Shown here: piece after piece, positions 8,702 through 17,561 of the stretch
Layout of the letters: every line of letters begins with the position of its first letter
Numbering within the stretch: the first letter of the stretch is position 1
The notes under the pieces: generated by a model
Seen by the model: only the letters and a program-made list of their open reading frames with translations
The model's database searches: none
Told to the model about the DNA's origin: nothing
Assembly: GCA_030066685.1 (NCBI GenBank)
Contig: JASJBF010000036.1
Coordinates: 1-58,499 of the forward strand
Source: Kiloniellales bacterium
Lineage (GTDB): Bacteria > Pseudomonadota > Alphaproteobacteria > Kiloniellales > JAKSBE01
Reading direction: 5' to 3'
DNA: 58,499 nt
Position numbers and translations under genes: made by a program

Positions 8702-10514
8702 GGCGGCCTCCTTTGACGGCGTGCCCGCAGGGCGCCCAAGTTGGATCGCGATCCATGCGCCGGCTTACATGTAGGACGAAGTTGGCAGCGCGCCCGACAA
8801 AGCCCAGTGTGTGCGCGACAGGGCACAGCGGGCGGCGCAGGTCGTGGTGCGCCGCAACAAACGCGCGGATTTGCCCTAGGGTGTATCCGCTGCGCACCAC
8901 GGCCGCGCGAAACTCCTCCTTGCTCCTCGACTTGGCCTCGCCCAGTGCCATCTGCACGCGGGAATAGGCGTTGATGTCGCCTTCGCCCGAGGTCTCAACC
9001 GGCAAGAAAATCATCTCGGGATAGTGGGCGAGCACGGCCGCCTGGGCACCGTCGGACTGCGTGGAGGGCATGCAGCCAAAGGGCTTGAGCGAAAGCACCA
9101 GATGCGCCAGGTCGCGATTGCCATAGTAAATGTTCTTGGCCACTTCGAGATGTCCCTCGCCGCCGCCGCAGCGGCTGTTGTAATAGGGGTGACCGACGCG
9201 TTGCAGCTCGAATTGGTTGGCCAGCCGATGTGCGGTGGCGCCGAGCGCCCGGCGCCGGCTCTCATAGGCTCGCACCAACAACTTCTCGACCAACGCGACG
9301 AGGCTCATGTCCCGGAGGTGGCGCGCCCGCAACACAAGACCTTGCCACGCGCCCGGCTGGATCTCTTCCTTGCCGAGGGCCCGGCGGTCGGCCATAGCCA
9401 GACGGGCGTAGTGCACCGAATAGTGAATCCAAGTCGTCACCGGCTCGACCAGCGCCTCTGCGCCCTCGTGCTCGAGGAAGCGAAACATGTGGAAGTTGCC
9501 GTCGCCCTCCGTGGTCTGAGCCCAGAATTCGCCGGTGATCTTGGCGATCGGCTTCGCCCGCGTGTAGTCGACCTCTATCTCGGCATCGATCAGTTCGCGG
9601 CAGCACTGCAATGTCTCCAGATAGCGCTGGCCGCGCCACTCTTCGAAGAGCTTGGCAAAATCCTGGGGGGCGCCCAAGCCGGTGACCCTCGCCAGCAGTT
9701 TGTGCAACAAGCCAGCGCGCCCAGTTCCGTCCGCCCCAGAACGCAATGCCGCGCAACAGATGCGCAGGCATTCTTCGAGTACGCGATCCGTGATCCCCTT
9801 CCGCAACTCGTAGGGACGGATGTGATAGGCGACTTCGTTAAGCAAATCGCCAATGAATATCGCATTGGCGAGCGTCGCGAAGAAGGTCAGGTTCATCTGC
9901 AGACCCGCCTCGGCATTCGACTGCGGGAACCCGCCTTCCTGATTGAAGATCAAGACCCGGAAGCCGTCGAAGCCCGCGTTGCGCAGGGCTAAGCGATACT
10001 CGGCTTCGTACATCCCAAAGCGGCAAGGTCCGCAAGAGCCGGCAGTCGCAAAGACGTAATCTGAAAGGATGCTCTCCGTCGGAACGTTGGCCTCGTCGCG
10101 AAGTCGTTTGAGGTGGTTGATCAGAGCCCCGACGTTGAAATAGGTCGGGTTGCACTGGCCATTGTTCCCGTACTCCTTGCCCGTCTGGAAGTCGGCCTTA
10201 GTAGGCGTCGGCAGCGCCGCCGCCCGGTGACCCAGGCCCTCGAGCGCTGCCGCAACAAGCCTGTCGTGCCCAGTCGTGAGACCACCGACAAGCACAGTGA
10301 CGCGCTCTCGCTCCTCAAGCGTGAAAGCTGGCTCCGCTGGGCGCCGAAAATGATGGCTGGGCGCCGCCGTCACCGCCGCCGCTCCTGACGCGGCTCTGTG
10401 CCGATCCACTCTCGGCGAATCGACGGTTCGTAGCCCGGAGGCGTCCCTCCCTTTGCCCCCACGAAAAAGATCTCCGACCATGATCTCGACGAAAGCTATG
10501 GCAAATGACCTCAA
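8667..10514 (-). CDS. 2-hydroxyacyl-CoA dehydratase-like partner of the activase
   Basis: Up to 615 aa; conserved sequence begins near residue 64 (FTLEERERVTVLVGGLTTGH), so the first 60 residues may not be translated (ATG 10481 is another start). Cysteines in NGQCNPTYFNVG (Cys121) and TAGSCGPCRFGMYEAEYRLA (Cys161, Cys164), plus the acidic NQEGGFP loop, fit the iron-sulfur-holding dehydratase-like half of the large activase system (COG3580/COG3581-type proteins, described as relatives of HgdB). Later segments include HYARLAMADRRAL and the conserved CGGGEGHLEVAKNIYYGN. It is cotranscribed with, and overlaps, the activase gene. No separate HgdA/HgdB dehydratase pair is present, so this protein may be the electron acceptor or catalytic unit, an inference from context only. 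Confidence 0.75.
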   Translation of the reverse strand: MRSFAIAFVEIMVGDLFRGGKGRDASGLRTVDSPRVDRHRAASGAAAVTAAPSHHFRRPAEPAFTLEERERVTVLVGGLTTGHDRLVAAALEGLGHRAAALPTPTKADFQTGKEYGNNGQCNPTYFNVGALINHLKRLRDEANVPTESILSDYVFATAGSCGPCRFGMYEAEYRLALRNAGFDGFRVLIFNQEGGFPQSNAEAGLQMNLTFFATLANAIFIGDLLNEVAYHIRPYELRKGITDRVLEECLRICCAALRSGADGTGRAGLLHKLLARVTGLGAPQDFAKLFEEWRGQRYLETLQCCRELIDAEIEVDYTRAKPIAKITGEFWAQTTEGDGNFHMFRFLEHEGAEALVEPVTTWIHYSVHYARLAMADRRALGKEEIQPGAWQGLVLRARHLRDMSLVALVEKLLVRAYESRRRALGATAHRLANQFELQRVGHPYYNSRCGGGEGHLEVAKNIYYGNRDLAHLVLSLKPFGCMPSTQSDGAQAAVLAHYPEMIFLPVETSGEGDINAYSRVQMALGEAKSRSKEEFRAAVVRSGYTLGQIRAFVAAHHDLRRPLCPVAHTLGFVGRAANFVLHVSRRMDRDPTWAPCGHAVKGGRHELPAERPAEV

Positions 10515-11268
10515 CCATTTGCTCGTCTTCCGTGCGGCCGCATTGATTCAACGCAACAAAATGTTGGAACCCGCCAGCGTTCTGTGAGCGCCGGATTGCA
10601 TCGCGGGCTCGCTGGAGTTTCGACTTCGCTCGTGTCGCAGAAAGCCACTCGAACGCGCGGTGGGGATCATGAACGATGGGAAGCGGCGGTGTCAGCGCCG
10701 GGAAGTCCAAAGAAAAGGAGCTTCCACGGCCGGCGACGGCTTACGACGTTATGTACCGGTGTCGATTTTGGCCGGTCCCATGGGATCAATGCACCCGCGA
10801 AGGCGACGGTTGGAGCTATTGATTGCAGTGGGCCTTGGTCGGCCGACCAGAGGCACCGAAATCGATCCTTTCGATACACCTTTGGGACCGTCTAGAATCG
10901 AGCACCTATTTGTCCCAAGAGAGATTTCTCTAAAAAGGCATGTACATATCAGCTAGGCCCGCGCCTGCCCGACACTTCGTTGGTTGGATGAACCGTCGCG
11001 ACAATGGCGCGCCCGCTCGGTTACGTGCCGCTTCGGTGTCTGCGCCGGCAACCTGGTACCCGCATCTGCCTGGCTGTCTCCAGGTCATCCCGGATTGCTG
11101 CCGACAGTCTCTCGGGCAAGCGGGTGGGGCCACCGGGAAATGTCAGCTCAAATGAGATCTGCCCTGTCTCGCAAGTCACATTCCCAGCGGTGTCGCGGCC
11201 GATGCGTGTCTCGCCACTAGCAGTGAGCCCTTCTGGCCCTGGATAGCAGGGCGTAGTATTCTTGGATA
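10515..11268. other. Intergenic, 0.75 kb without a supported gene
   Basis: Lies between the divergent activase unit and the rightward 176-aa membrane-protein gene, so it should hold both promoters. I see no clear sigma-70 hexamers, RNA gene or strong hairpin. Open frames here lack recognisable protein features. Confidence 0.5.
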
Positions 11269-11799
11269 ATGGAGGCACCGAAGCAGTATCACCGGCACGA
11301 GCATTCGGGAAACCTGCAGCTTGTCATGGACGCTGCGGGGCTTCTGCAGATACGCGAATTCGACCTGTTTCGTCTTGCCTGGTGTCGCTGGTGGGGCGAC
11401 GAGCCCGACGAGAAGGCGCTGGAAGAATGTTTTGTCGCCTATATGTTCCAGCAGACCCTGCCAATTTGGGTGCGCCACTATTGCCGCGAGGTCTTGGAGC
11501 GTGAGTGGGATGGTCGCCTCGACCCGGCGGAATTCGGGGTCAATCCGGTAGCGCGTCGCGAGCCGCCGGTGGGCCTCGGTAAGGCCTTTGTCGGGGTGAC
11601 GGTCGCCGTATCGATCGTCCTCTATCCTCTGTTGCTCGAGGCCACCTACGACCCGCAAACTTCGGCACCGCTCGCGTGTGAGACGGGCATCGGGATGCAG
11701 TTCTTCGCCGGCCTTGCCCATGCTCTTGCTGGCCGGGAACCGCCTGGTTGCCTGCGCCCAGAGCTGGAACCCAAATGGATTGAGCCAGGGATGAACTAG
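11269..11799 (+). CDS. Hypothetical protein with C-terminal membrane segment
   Basis: A 176-aa protein that I do not recognise by name. The N-terminal half is charged and aromatic with a helical look (LVMDAAGLLQIREFDLFRLA, then WWGDEPDEKALEECFVAYMF and IWVRHYCREVLEREWDGRLD, ending in DPAEFGV). The C-terminal half has one hydrophobic segment (AFVGVTVAVSIVLYPLLLEA) and a tail FFAGLAHALAG. Codon use on this strand is protein-like and the long opposite frame looks like its shadow. Fifteen bases downstream starts a 36-aa membrane peptide (11815), so the two probably form one transcript. It may be a small-subunit or assembly protein for a membrane complex, but that is a guess. The start ATG 11269 has no strong Shine-Dalgarno. 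Confidence 0.6.
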   Translation: MEAPKQYHRHEHSGNLQLVMDAAGLLQIREFDLFRLAWCRWWGDEPDEKALEECFVAYMFQQTLPIWVRHYCREVLEREWDGRLDPAEFGVNPVARREPPVGLGKAFVGVTVAVSIVLYPLLLEATYDPQTSAPLACETGIGMQFFAGLAHALAGREPPGCLRPELEPKWIEPGMN

Positions 11800-11814
11800 A
11801 TTGGGACGGACCTC

Positions 11815-11925
11815 TTGAGCAAGAAGGGTCGGGAGTTCGTGCGTAAGTATGGTCTGGCGGTATTCCTGGGGGTGCTCGCCATCGTCCTTTTCCTCCTCTT
11901 CAGCGGCTACCTCACCGGAGAATGA
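11815..11925 (+). CDS. 36-aa single-span membrane peptide
   Basis: A short frame from TTG 11815: a basic start (MSKKGREFVRKYG) followed by one clean hydrophobic helix (LAVFLGVLAIVLFLLFSGYL) and a short TGE tail. The positive-inside rule predicts N-in, C-out. A GGACGG run lies 8 bases upstream of the start as a weak ribosome site. It follows the 176-aa gene by 15 bases. The arrangement resembles the small membrane subunits that accompany respiratory or transport complexes, but no known family is recognised. The sharp basic/hydrophobic pattern is the main evidence; homologues in the same neighbourhood would be the test. Confidence 0.5.
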   Translation: MSKKGREFVRKYGLAVFLGVLAIVLFLLFSGYLTGE

Positions 11926-12131
11926 CTGACGACAGCTCTGGCCGATGCTACCGATGAAGAAGACAAGCCCCACCAGTGCGGGGTGTCGACGGGGCTCGCG
12001 GCAAGATCAAGCAGTATTTGCTTTCCAGCGGAGCAGACCATCGAAGAGGCCTTTGATCGGATAGGAACCTATTACGGTTGTTGAGAGGCCATGATCGTTC
12101 ACGATCTCGATCTCTGTGCCTTGCGTTGCTG

Positions 12132-12539
12132 CTACAGCTGCCGGCTGTCCAGGTGGTTCGCCCTTTTCAGGCCGAGCGTCGAATTCCGAGGCCGCACCTG
12201 GAAGATCACCCGGTAGGTGCCCCAGATTTCGGGCGCCGCACTCAGGGCGTTGGGCGGGATGCGGTGCAGCCCAGACGGGCGCCAGCTCCCATCGATCACG
12301 CTGGTCACGTGCGGATTGTCGACCTCCAGGGTCACGGACTATTTGCGCTCCAACACAACATCGGCGAGCCGGTCCGCCAGCGCCACGCCCGCCACCTCCG
12401 GGACGAGTGAACAGCCCTGAAGGCCCAAGAGCGCGCGGCTCCCTTCTGCCAGAAGGCGGCCATTCATGGTGATGACGGCAGCGCTGGCGGCCCGGCGCCC
12501 GCTCACCGCGCCATCGGCACCGATGAGCACCTTCCACAC
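12132..12539 (-). pseudogene. RNase H-fold gene interrupted by an in-frame TAG
   Basis: One frame from ATG 12539 reads MWKVLIGADGAVSG, then AASAAVITMNGRLLAEGSRA and PEVAGVALADRLADVVLERK, meets TAG at 12339-12341, and goes on unshifted as SVTLEVDNPHVTSVIDGSWR and PSGLHRIPPNALS to a stop at 12132. The layout (Asp after strand 1, Glu in the helix PEVAG, Asp in LEVDNP) is that of RNase HI-like proteins with the D-E-D acidic triad. Together the two parts give about 135 residues, right for one such domain. The single stop suggests a recently inactivated gene, a read error or, less likely, readthrough. The family call is by fold pattern, not by a named relative. Confidence 0.5.
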
Positions 12540-12736
12540 TTGTCCGTCGTTGCCGTTCCGTTTGCTTGCCTCTCAAGGTTCGGAGACGTGATATCCCTGG
12601 TCAGGAATGCTTTGCCATCCTGAGCCATTCACGCCCAATCGAGAAGCATGGTTCCGTCGCCTTGCTCGAAATCAATGCGGCTCTTGCAGGCGCCTGATCC
12701 AATCGCGGACTTGGCCCGCGCCGGAAGGAAGGAGCG

Positions 12737-14281
12737 ATGCTGACCCTTGCCTCGGCCCTAACCAGGACGGTTCGCCTTCACGGCCAACGCCCCGCGATTC
12801 TGCACGCCGAGGGGAACCTCACGTGGGAGGCGTTCGCTGGGCGCGTCGCCCGTGCGGCAGACGTGCTCAGGTCCCTCGGCGTCGAACGCGGGCAGCGCTT
12901 CGGTATCCTTAGCCGCAACAGCTCTCGCTGTGCAGAGCTGATGCATGCCGGCTACCGGATGGGGGCAATCCCGGTTCCCGTTAATTACCGACTTGCCCCT
13001 CCGGAGATTGCCTACGTTCTCGACAACGCTGAGTGCGCGGTTCTGGCGCTCGATAGTGCCTTCGCGGGCCTTATGAATTCGGAAGACCTCGCCCCCTGGT
13101 CCCGGAATGTCATCGTCCTCGGGCCATCGCGGGCCGCCGAGCCTTGGCCGCAATATGATGTGCTGATGGAGCAGGCGCAGGACGTGGAGCCTGGCGAATG
13201 CACCGAAGAGGACGATGCCCTTCTGCTCTATACCGGTGGCACGACCGGACGCCCAAAGGGTGTCCCTCTGAGCCATCTGAACATCGTCTCGAATGCCCTT
13301 CAGATCGGGTTCGAGCTTGGCCCACACAGCGAAGATGTCTTTCTGCACGTCGCTCCCATGTTCCACTCGGCGGATCTGCTCGCGACACCTTTCGCGATGG
13401 CCGGAGCCGCCCATCTGTTCTTACCCGAGTTTTCGGGACCGGCCGTGCTGGAAGCGATCCAGACCTACCGGGTCACGGCTACCTTGATGACCCCCACCAT
13501 GCTCATCTTGGCAATGCAGGAACCCGACATCGGCAGGTACGATCTGTCCAGCCTCCGGCAGGTAATCTACGGTTCCTCGCCGATGCCGGTGGAATGGATC
13601 AGGAAGATGGTCGAACGGTTCAGGGGTGTCGAGCTCGTTCAGGCCTATGGACTTACTGAAACGTCCCCTATTTTGACTTTGCTGCACGCGGCCGAACATG
13701 AGACAGCGGTGCAGACCGGCCGGTATGAGGTCCTGAAGAGCGCCGGCCGGCAGGTCCCCGGCGTCGATATGAGGGTCGTTGACGCCGAGGACCAAGAGGT
13801 TCCGGCCGGACAACCCGGCGAGGTGATCGTGCGCGGTCCCAATGTCTGCAAGGCATACCTCAAACGACCAAAGGCGACCGAGGAATCGTTCCGCCACGGT
13901 TGGTTCTACACCGGCGACATCGGTCGTATCGACGAGCGCGGTTACCTCTATCTGCTCGACCGCAAGAAAGACATGATCATAACGGGCGGGGAGATGGTTT
14001 TCTCGTCCGAGGTCGAGGCCGCGCTGTACCAGAATCCCAAGGTTCACGAGTGTGCCGTGATTGGCGTGCCGGACGAGACATACGGCGAGGCGCTGGTCGC
14101 AGCCATCGTCCCGGCACCCGGCCAAAGGTTGACCGAGGAGGAGCTGATCGCGCACTGCCGGGGCAGAATTGGCGGCTACAAGATCCCTCGCCGCTACGTT
14201 TTCCTGGACCAGCTTCCGAAGAGCGCGATGGACAAGATCCTCAAGACCGAGCTGCGCCGGATCTACGGCGAGAAAGAGTGA
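12737..14281 (+). CDS. Acyl-CoA synthetase (AMP-forming, FadD/class I adenylate-forming)
   Basis: A 514-aa ligase that activates a carboxylic acid with ATP and CoA. The AMP-binding P-loop-like motif LLYTGGTTGRPKGVPLSHLN (about aa 165-184) is intact, as are YGSSPMPVEW, VQAYGLTETSPILTLLH, the WFYTGDIGRIDERGYLYLLD hinge block with RKKDMIITGGEMVFSSEVEA, and the C-terminal catalytic Lys region PKSAMDKILKTELR. An AAGGAG site lies just before ATG 12737. The substrate (fatty, aromatic or dicarboxylic acid) cannot be settled. It is followed after 10 bases by the 563-aa Rossmann protein, so the two are one operon. On the same island are an acyl-CoA dehydratase activase and a second, truncated ligase, which suggests acyl-CoA metabolism as the island theme. 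Confidence 0.9.
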   Translation: MLTLASALTRTVRLHGQRPAILHAEGNLTWEAFAGRVARAADVLRSLGVERGQRFGILSRNSSRCAELMHAGYRMGAIPVPVNYRLAPPEIAYVLDNAECAVLALDSAFAGLMNSEDLAPWSRNVIVLGPSRAAEPWPQYDVLMEQAQDVEPGECTEEDDALLLYTGGTTGRPKGVPLSHLNIVSNALQIGFELGPHSEDVFLHVAPMFHSADLLATPFAMAGAAHLFLPEFSGPAVLEAIQTYRVTATLMTPTMLILAMQEPDIGRYDLSSLRQVIYGSSPMPVEWIRKMVERFRGVELVQAYGLTETSPILTLLHAAEHETAVQTGRYEVLKSAGRQVPGVDMRVVDAEDQEVPAGQPGEVIVRGPNVCKAYLKRPKATEESFRHGWFYTGDIGRIDERGYLYLLDRKKDMIITGGEMVFSSEVEAALYQNPKVHECAVIGVPDETYGEALVAAIVPAPGQRLTEEELIAHCRGRIGGYKIPRRYVFLDQLPKSAMDKILKTELRRIYGEKE

Positions 14282-14291
14282 ACAGGCACCC

Positions 14292-15983
14292 ATGGACATC
14301 GAGGGCAAGAACGCGCTTGTGCTGGGCGGTGCTGGGTTGGTCGGGCTCGCCGTGTGCCGGGCGTTGCTCGCAAAGAGTCCGGCGTCTCTGGTCGTGGCTT
14401 CACGGCAACGGCCGAGAGCGCAGCAGGCGACCGAGAGGCTAAGGGCTGAATTCCCTCAGACCTCCACGCGGATAACACCCATGTGGGGCGATGTCTTCAT
14501 CCGCAGCGACTGGCAGATCGATGACGGCCACCCCCGCGCTGCCGCTCTTGCGGACCCCGAAAAACGTCGCCGTCTTGTCGCCGACATTCTCGATCTGCTC
14601 GACGAGGACATCGTCTCGTCTTCCATGCTCAGCCGCGTGATTGAAGGGCGAGCTGCCGGCTTCGACACGCCGGCAGCTCAGATTGTCGTGGACTGCATGA
14701 ACACGGCGACGGCCGTGAGCTACCAGAACGTCTATGCCTCGGCCCAACGTCTGGCGAGCATGGCGCAGGCAGATCCCGATGCAAGCGATTTGGTTGGAGA
14801 GCTGGAGCTCTTGTTGGCATCCCTCTATGTCCCCCAGCTGATCCGCCATGTGCAATTGCTTTACGAGGCTATGCGGCGCGCTGGCACTGTAGCCTATGTG
14901 AAGGTCGGCACGACCGGGACCGGAGGCATGGGGCTCAACATTCCGTACACCCACGGTGAGGAGAAACCCTCGCGCTTGTTGCTGTCGAAGGCTGCCCTCG
15001 CGGGCGCGCAGAGCCTGCTGACATTTCTTCTGGCGCGGACGCCGGGCGCTCCGCAGATCGTCAAGGAGATAAAGCCGGCGGCTGTAATCGGTTGGCGCGA
15101 GATTTCACACGGCCGAATTCGCGCTGGCGGACGCGACATCGCAGTTCACGATTGTCCGCCCGATCAGGCTGTCTCCATTCGGGATCGGGCAAATCTCTCC
15201 GAGCAGGGCGCCTTTGGTCGAAGTACAGGCGAATACCTGGAGGGTGTCTACATACAGACCGGCGAAAACGGCCAGTTCTCGGCCGCCGAATTCACGGCGA
15301 TCACCGCTATCGGCCAAATGCAGCTGGTTACGCCCGAGGAGATTGCTGAAAGCGTCGTCCGGGAGCTTTCTGGAGGAAACACCGGACGCGATGTCATTGC
15401 TGCTCTCGACGCGGCCATCACGGGCTCATCTTATCGGGGCGGGGTTTTGCGCCAGGCCGCCATCAACCGTTTGCACGCATTGGAAAGCGAACTCGGGGAG
15501 TCGGTCGCCTTCGAGATTCTGGGGCCGCCCCGACTCTCCAAGCTGCTGTTCGAAGCCCATCTGCTGAGGCGGGTCTGCAAGACCCTGCCAGGTGTACTGG
15601 CTCGGGAACCCGACACGCTCGCGGCCGACTTGGAACGTCATGTTTGCGATAGCGCGGAGCTGCGCAAAGCCATGATCTCCATAGGCATTCCGATCCTGCT
15701 GTCGGATGGAGAAAGATTGCTGCGCGGCCCGGCGATCAAGTCCAAGAACCCTTATCATGGCTGGGTGGACCTCACAGTTTCAAATGTGCGGGCTTGGCAA
15801 GAGCGTCTGAGGTCCGTTCGCGACACGCTGCGCCGGGAAGCCGATGGGGACACGTCGTCCCTGCACGATCGCGCTTTCGCCTCCAGCCGCACCTGGTGCG
15901 CCGAAGACGGGGATTTCGACATCGGAGAAGTTGTCGCGTGGATCTTTAATACGGAAGAGCAGGGGCAGCGCGGGAAAGGTTAG
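14292..15983 (+). CDS. Large Rossmann-fold (SDR/epimerase-like) protein, 563 aa
   Basis: Taken from ATG 14292, ten bases after the ligase stop; the frame is open farther upstream but that part overlaps the ligase. The N-terminus MDIEGKNALVLGGAGLVGLA has a nucleotide-binding GGAGLVG motif, and LVVASRQRPRAQQATER fits the second strand and its basic NADP-type residues. A normal SDR is 250-350 aa; this one carries about 250 extra residues (GPPRLSKLLFEAHLLRRVCK, KSKNPYHGWVDLTVSNVRAW) with no domain I recognise. Mid-protein segments VKVGTTGTGGMGLNIPYTHG and KEIKPAAVIGWREISHGRI look conserved. It probably uses NAD(P) on an acyl-CoA-derived or polyketide-like substrate, inferred only from the coupled ligase. 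Codon use matches the ligase. Confidence 0.7.
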   Translation: MDIEGKNALVLGGAGLVGLAVCRALLAKSPASLVVASRQRPRAQQATERLRAEFPQTSTRITPMWGDVFIRSDWQIDDGHPRAAALADPEKRRRLVADILDLLDEDIVSSSMLSRVIEGRAAGFDTPAAQIVVDCMNTATAVSYQNVYASAQRLASMAQADPDASDLVGELELLLASLYVPQLIRHVQLLYEAMRRAGTVAYVKVGTTGTGGMGLNIPYTHGEEKPSRLLLSKAALAGAQSLLTFLLARTPGAPQIVKEIKPAAVIGWREISHGRIRAGGRDIAVHDCPPDQAVSIRDRANLSEQGAFGRSTGEYLEGVYIQTGENGQFSAAEFTAITAIGQMQLVTPEEIAESVVRELSGGNTGRDVIAALDAAITGSSYRGGVLRQAAINRLHALESELGESVAFEILGPPRLSKLLFEAHLLRRVCKTLPGVLAREPDTLAADLERHVCDSAELRKAMISIGIPILLSDGERLLRGPAIKSKNPYHGWVDLTVSNVRAWQERLRSVRDTLRREADGDTSSLHDRAFASSRTWCAEDGDFDIGEVVAWIFNTEEQGQRGKG

Positions 15984-16073
15984 TGACCGGGCTCTTAAGG
16001 CTTGCTCTTGCGGCCTTCCAGGTCAACGCGAGAAGCTTAGAAAGGATCCGGTCTGCAGAAAGCAAGGGATGTC

Positions 16074-16418
16074 ATGCTCGACCTCCCCATGACCGACGAC
16101 GAAGCGCTGCGGACGGGATTTACGCTCGATGTTTCCGAATACTACAACTTCGGCTTCGACGTTATCGAGAGATGCGCCTTGGCGGCCGACAAGACAGCCT
16201 TCATTTATGTCGGCCGCTCGGGGCAGACGGCTGAGGCTCAACTGTGGTTGAATCTTGCTGAAGGACGCGATGGGCAGTTCGCCAAGTCCCAGATGCATTG
16301 TCGCGCGAGCAAGCTAACCGAAGCCGAGCTTCAAGAAGCCACTGCCTTGGCTGAGTCCTGGCAACCGGGCGACTGCGAAGCTGATCTGGGTGGAGCAGCA
16401 GCCAGCGCGACCAACTAG
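16074..16418 (+). pseudogene. N-terminal fragment of an acyl-CoA/benzoate-CoA-type ligase
   Basis: The first 60 residues (GFTLDVSEYYNFGFDVIERC, then AADKTAFIYVGRSGQTAEA) match the start of AMP-forming ligases, where a FNFGFDVIER-like stretch precedes a strand carrying the acceptor-binding loop. After about residue 65 the similarity ends: RDGQFAKSQMHCRASKL and the tail do not resemble a ligase, and the frame stops at 114 aa instead of 500-550. A frameshift or deletion is likely. It lies 90 bases behind the intact ligase/SDR operon in the same direction, so it could be a former third gene. No function is expected. Confidence 0.6.
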
Positions 16419-17099
16419 CGCTCTTGATGTCACCTTCGGGTCAAAATGCGTCTTCCTGGAGCACCCCGAGGGATGTCCGAACTTGGGGGAAAATCGGTCG
16501 CGGTCGGCTGAGACTTCAGATTTCTGGCCCCTCACGGATGCGCGGTAAAGCGGGCGAACACCGTAGGGTGGTCTCGAGAGACGATACTTTCGATTTCGAT
16601 TTCAAGGCGCCACAGCCGATGCTGAAGGAAATGCCCTCCTTGGCCCAGTCGAGGGGACCTCTGGCAGGTCTTTGGGCTCCAACCTGAGTTCTTTGGTGAT
16701 CTTTCACAGCATGTCCCCGCAGGCCTCGACCAAAAAAAGTTTCTCGGATTTCGCGGCAATATGCGGTGGGTTAGTCACCCGGTCGTGCGGTCAGCGCTGT
16801 AGGGATTTGAGCCCCCCATACCCTGCAATCGCTTACCCGGCAGCGCCTGATACCCCCCTCACCTAATTCCGGCTGAGCAAAAATCCGATTAGGCCGCCGG
16901 TCGCAGAGCCAAAAGTTCTAGGTTCTTGGCCGCCCCCCTTTCGCTAATGACCAGGCGAGGGGCCAGCTGAAGTCGAATATGCCCTTGCCCAAACCGCGAC
17001 GACGCTCACCAGCAACTATTTCGCCGCCAGCAATCAGCGACCTTAGGCGCAAACAGGCTACGCGCTGACAAAAACACGCCGACTACTTCCGCCGACGCA
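16419..17099. other. Intergenic, no gene supported
   Basis: About 680 bases between the ligase fragment and the phage-like block. No intact frame, RNA gene or terminator is convincing. It may be the seam between two parts of the island. Confidence 0.5.
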
Positions 17100-17561
17100 T
17101 CATCCGCCACCCAAGCTGCAGCGGGCCAGAAGCCGGCGCAGCGCGTCGCGCAATAACAGGCGTCGCTTCCCGTGCAGAGCGAGCTGCTCCTCGAGCTCTT
17201 GCCAAGCCGGCCACCACTTCGAGGCCGACGGCTGCGTTCTGAGCACGTACTCGACCACGTCGGCAGGCCACTTGCGGAGCTCTCGCGCGTAGAACTTGGA
17301 CTGCGCGACAAGATCCTGGGCGTCAGTCAGCCGACCCTGCGTCATCACCCTGACTCTGCCGAGAAGAAGCATGATCTTGTGTTCGGCCATTGGTGCGCAG
17401 GCTTGTTCGACCAAGCGCAGATGTTCGCCAACGACGGCCGCAAGACCGTCAGGTGGATCGCCCGCCAGCTCGTAACCGATCAACTCGACGTCCCAGCCGC
17501 CCCATTCAGTCGTGCGGTCCCTTTCGACGGGCTTCAGCAGCGAGTCGACCGTAGATGGCAA
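17100..17561 (-). CDS. Phage/island hypothetical protein
   Basis: The frame is clearly coding from about residue SLPSTVDSLLKPVERDRTTE on, followed by WGGWDVELIGYELAGDPPDG, VEQACAPMAEHKIMLLLGRV, LTDAQDLVAQSKFYARELRK and WWPAWQELEEQLALHGKRRL. The start is uncertain; TTG 17561 gives 153 aa and overlaps the DnaT-like frame by 56 bases. Proteins of this kind follow HTH/DnaT-type replication genes in alphaproteobacterial prophages and islands, but I know no function. The WPADVVEYVLRTQ segment looks like a helical scaffold. Context suggests a role in island replication or regulation of excision. Confidence 0.55.
   Translation of the reverse strand: MPSTVDSLLKPVERDRTTEWGGWDVELIGYELAGDPPDGLAAVVGEHLRLVEQACAPMAEHKIMLLLGRVRVMTQGRLTDAQDLVAQSKFYARELRKWPADVVEYVLRTQPSASKWWPAWQELEEQLALHGKRRLLLRDALRRLLARCSLGGG

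Noticed and set aside
11176-11973. 265-codon minus-strand frame
   Set aside because: It opposes the 176-aa and 36-aa genes, has no membrane or domain features, and its composition fits a shadow.
12007-12576. 189-codon minus-strand frame overlapping the RNase H-like gene
   Set aside because: It is Arg/Gly/Pro-rich low-complexity sequence; the other frame of the same strand carries the recognisable fold.
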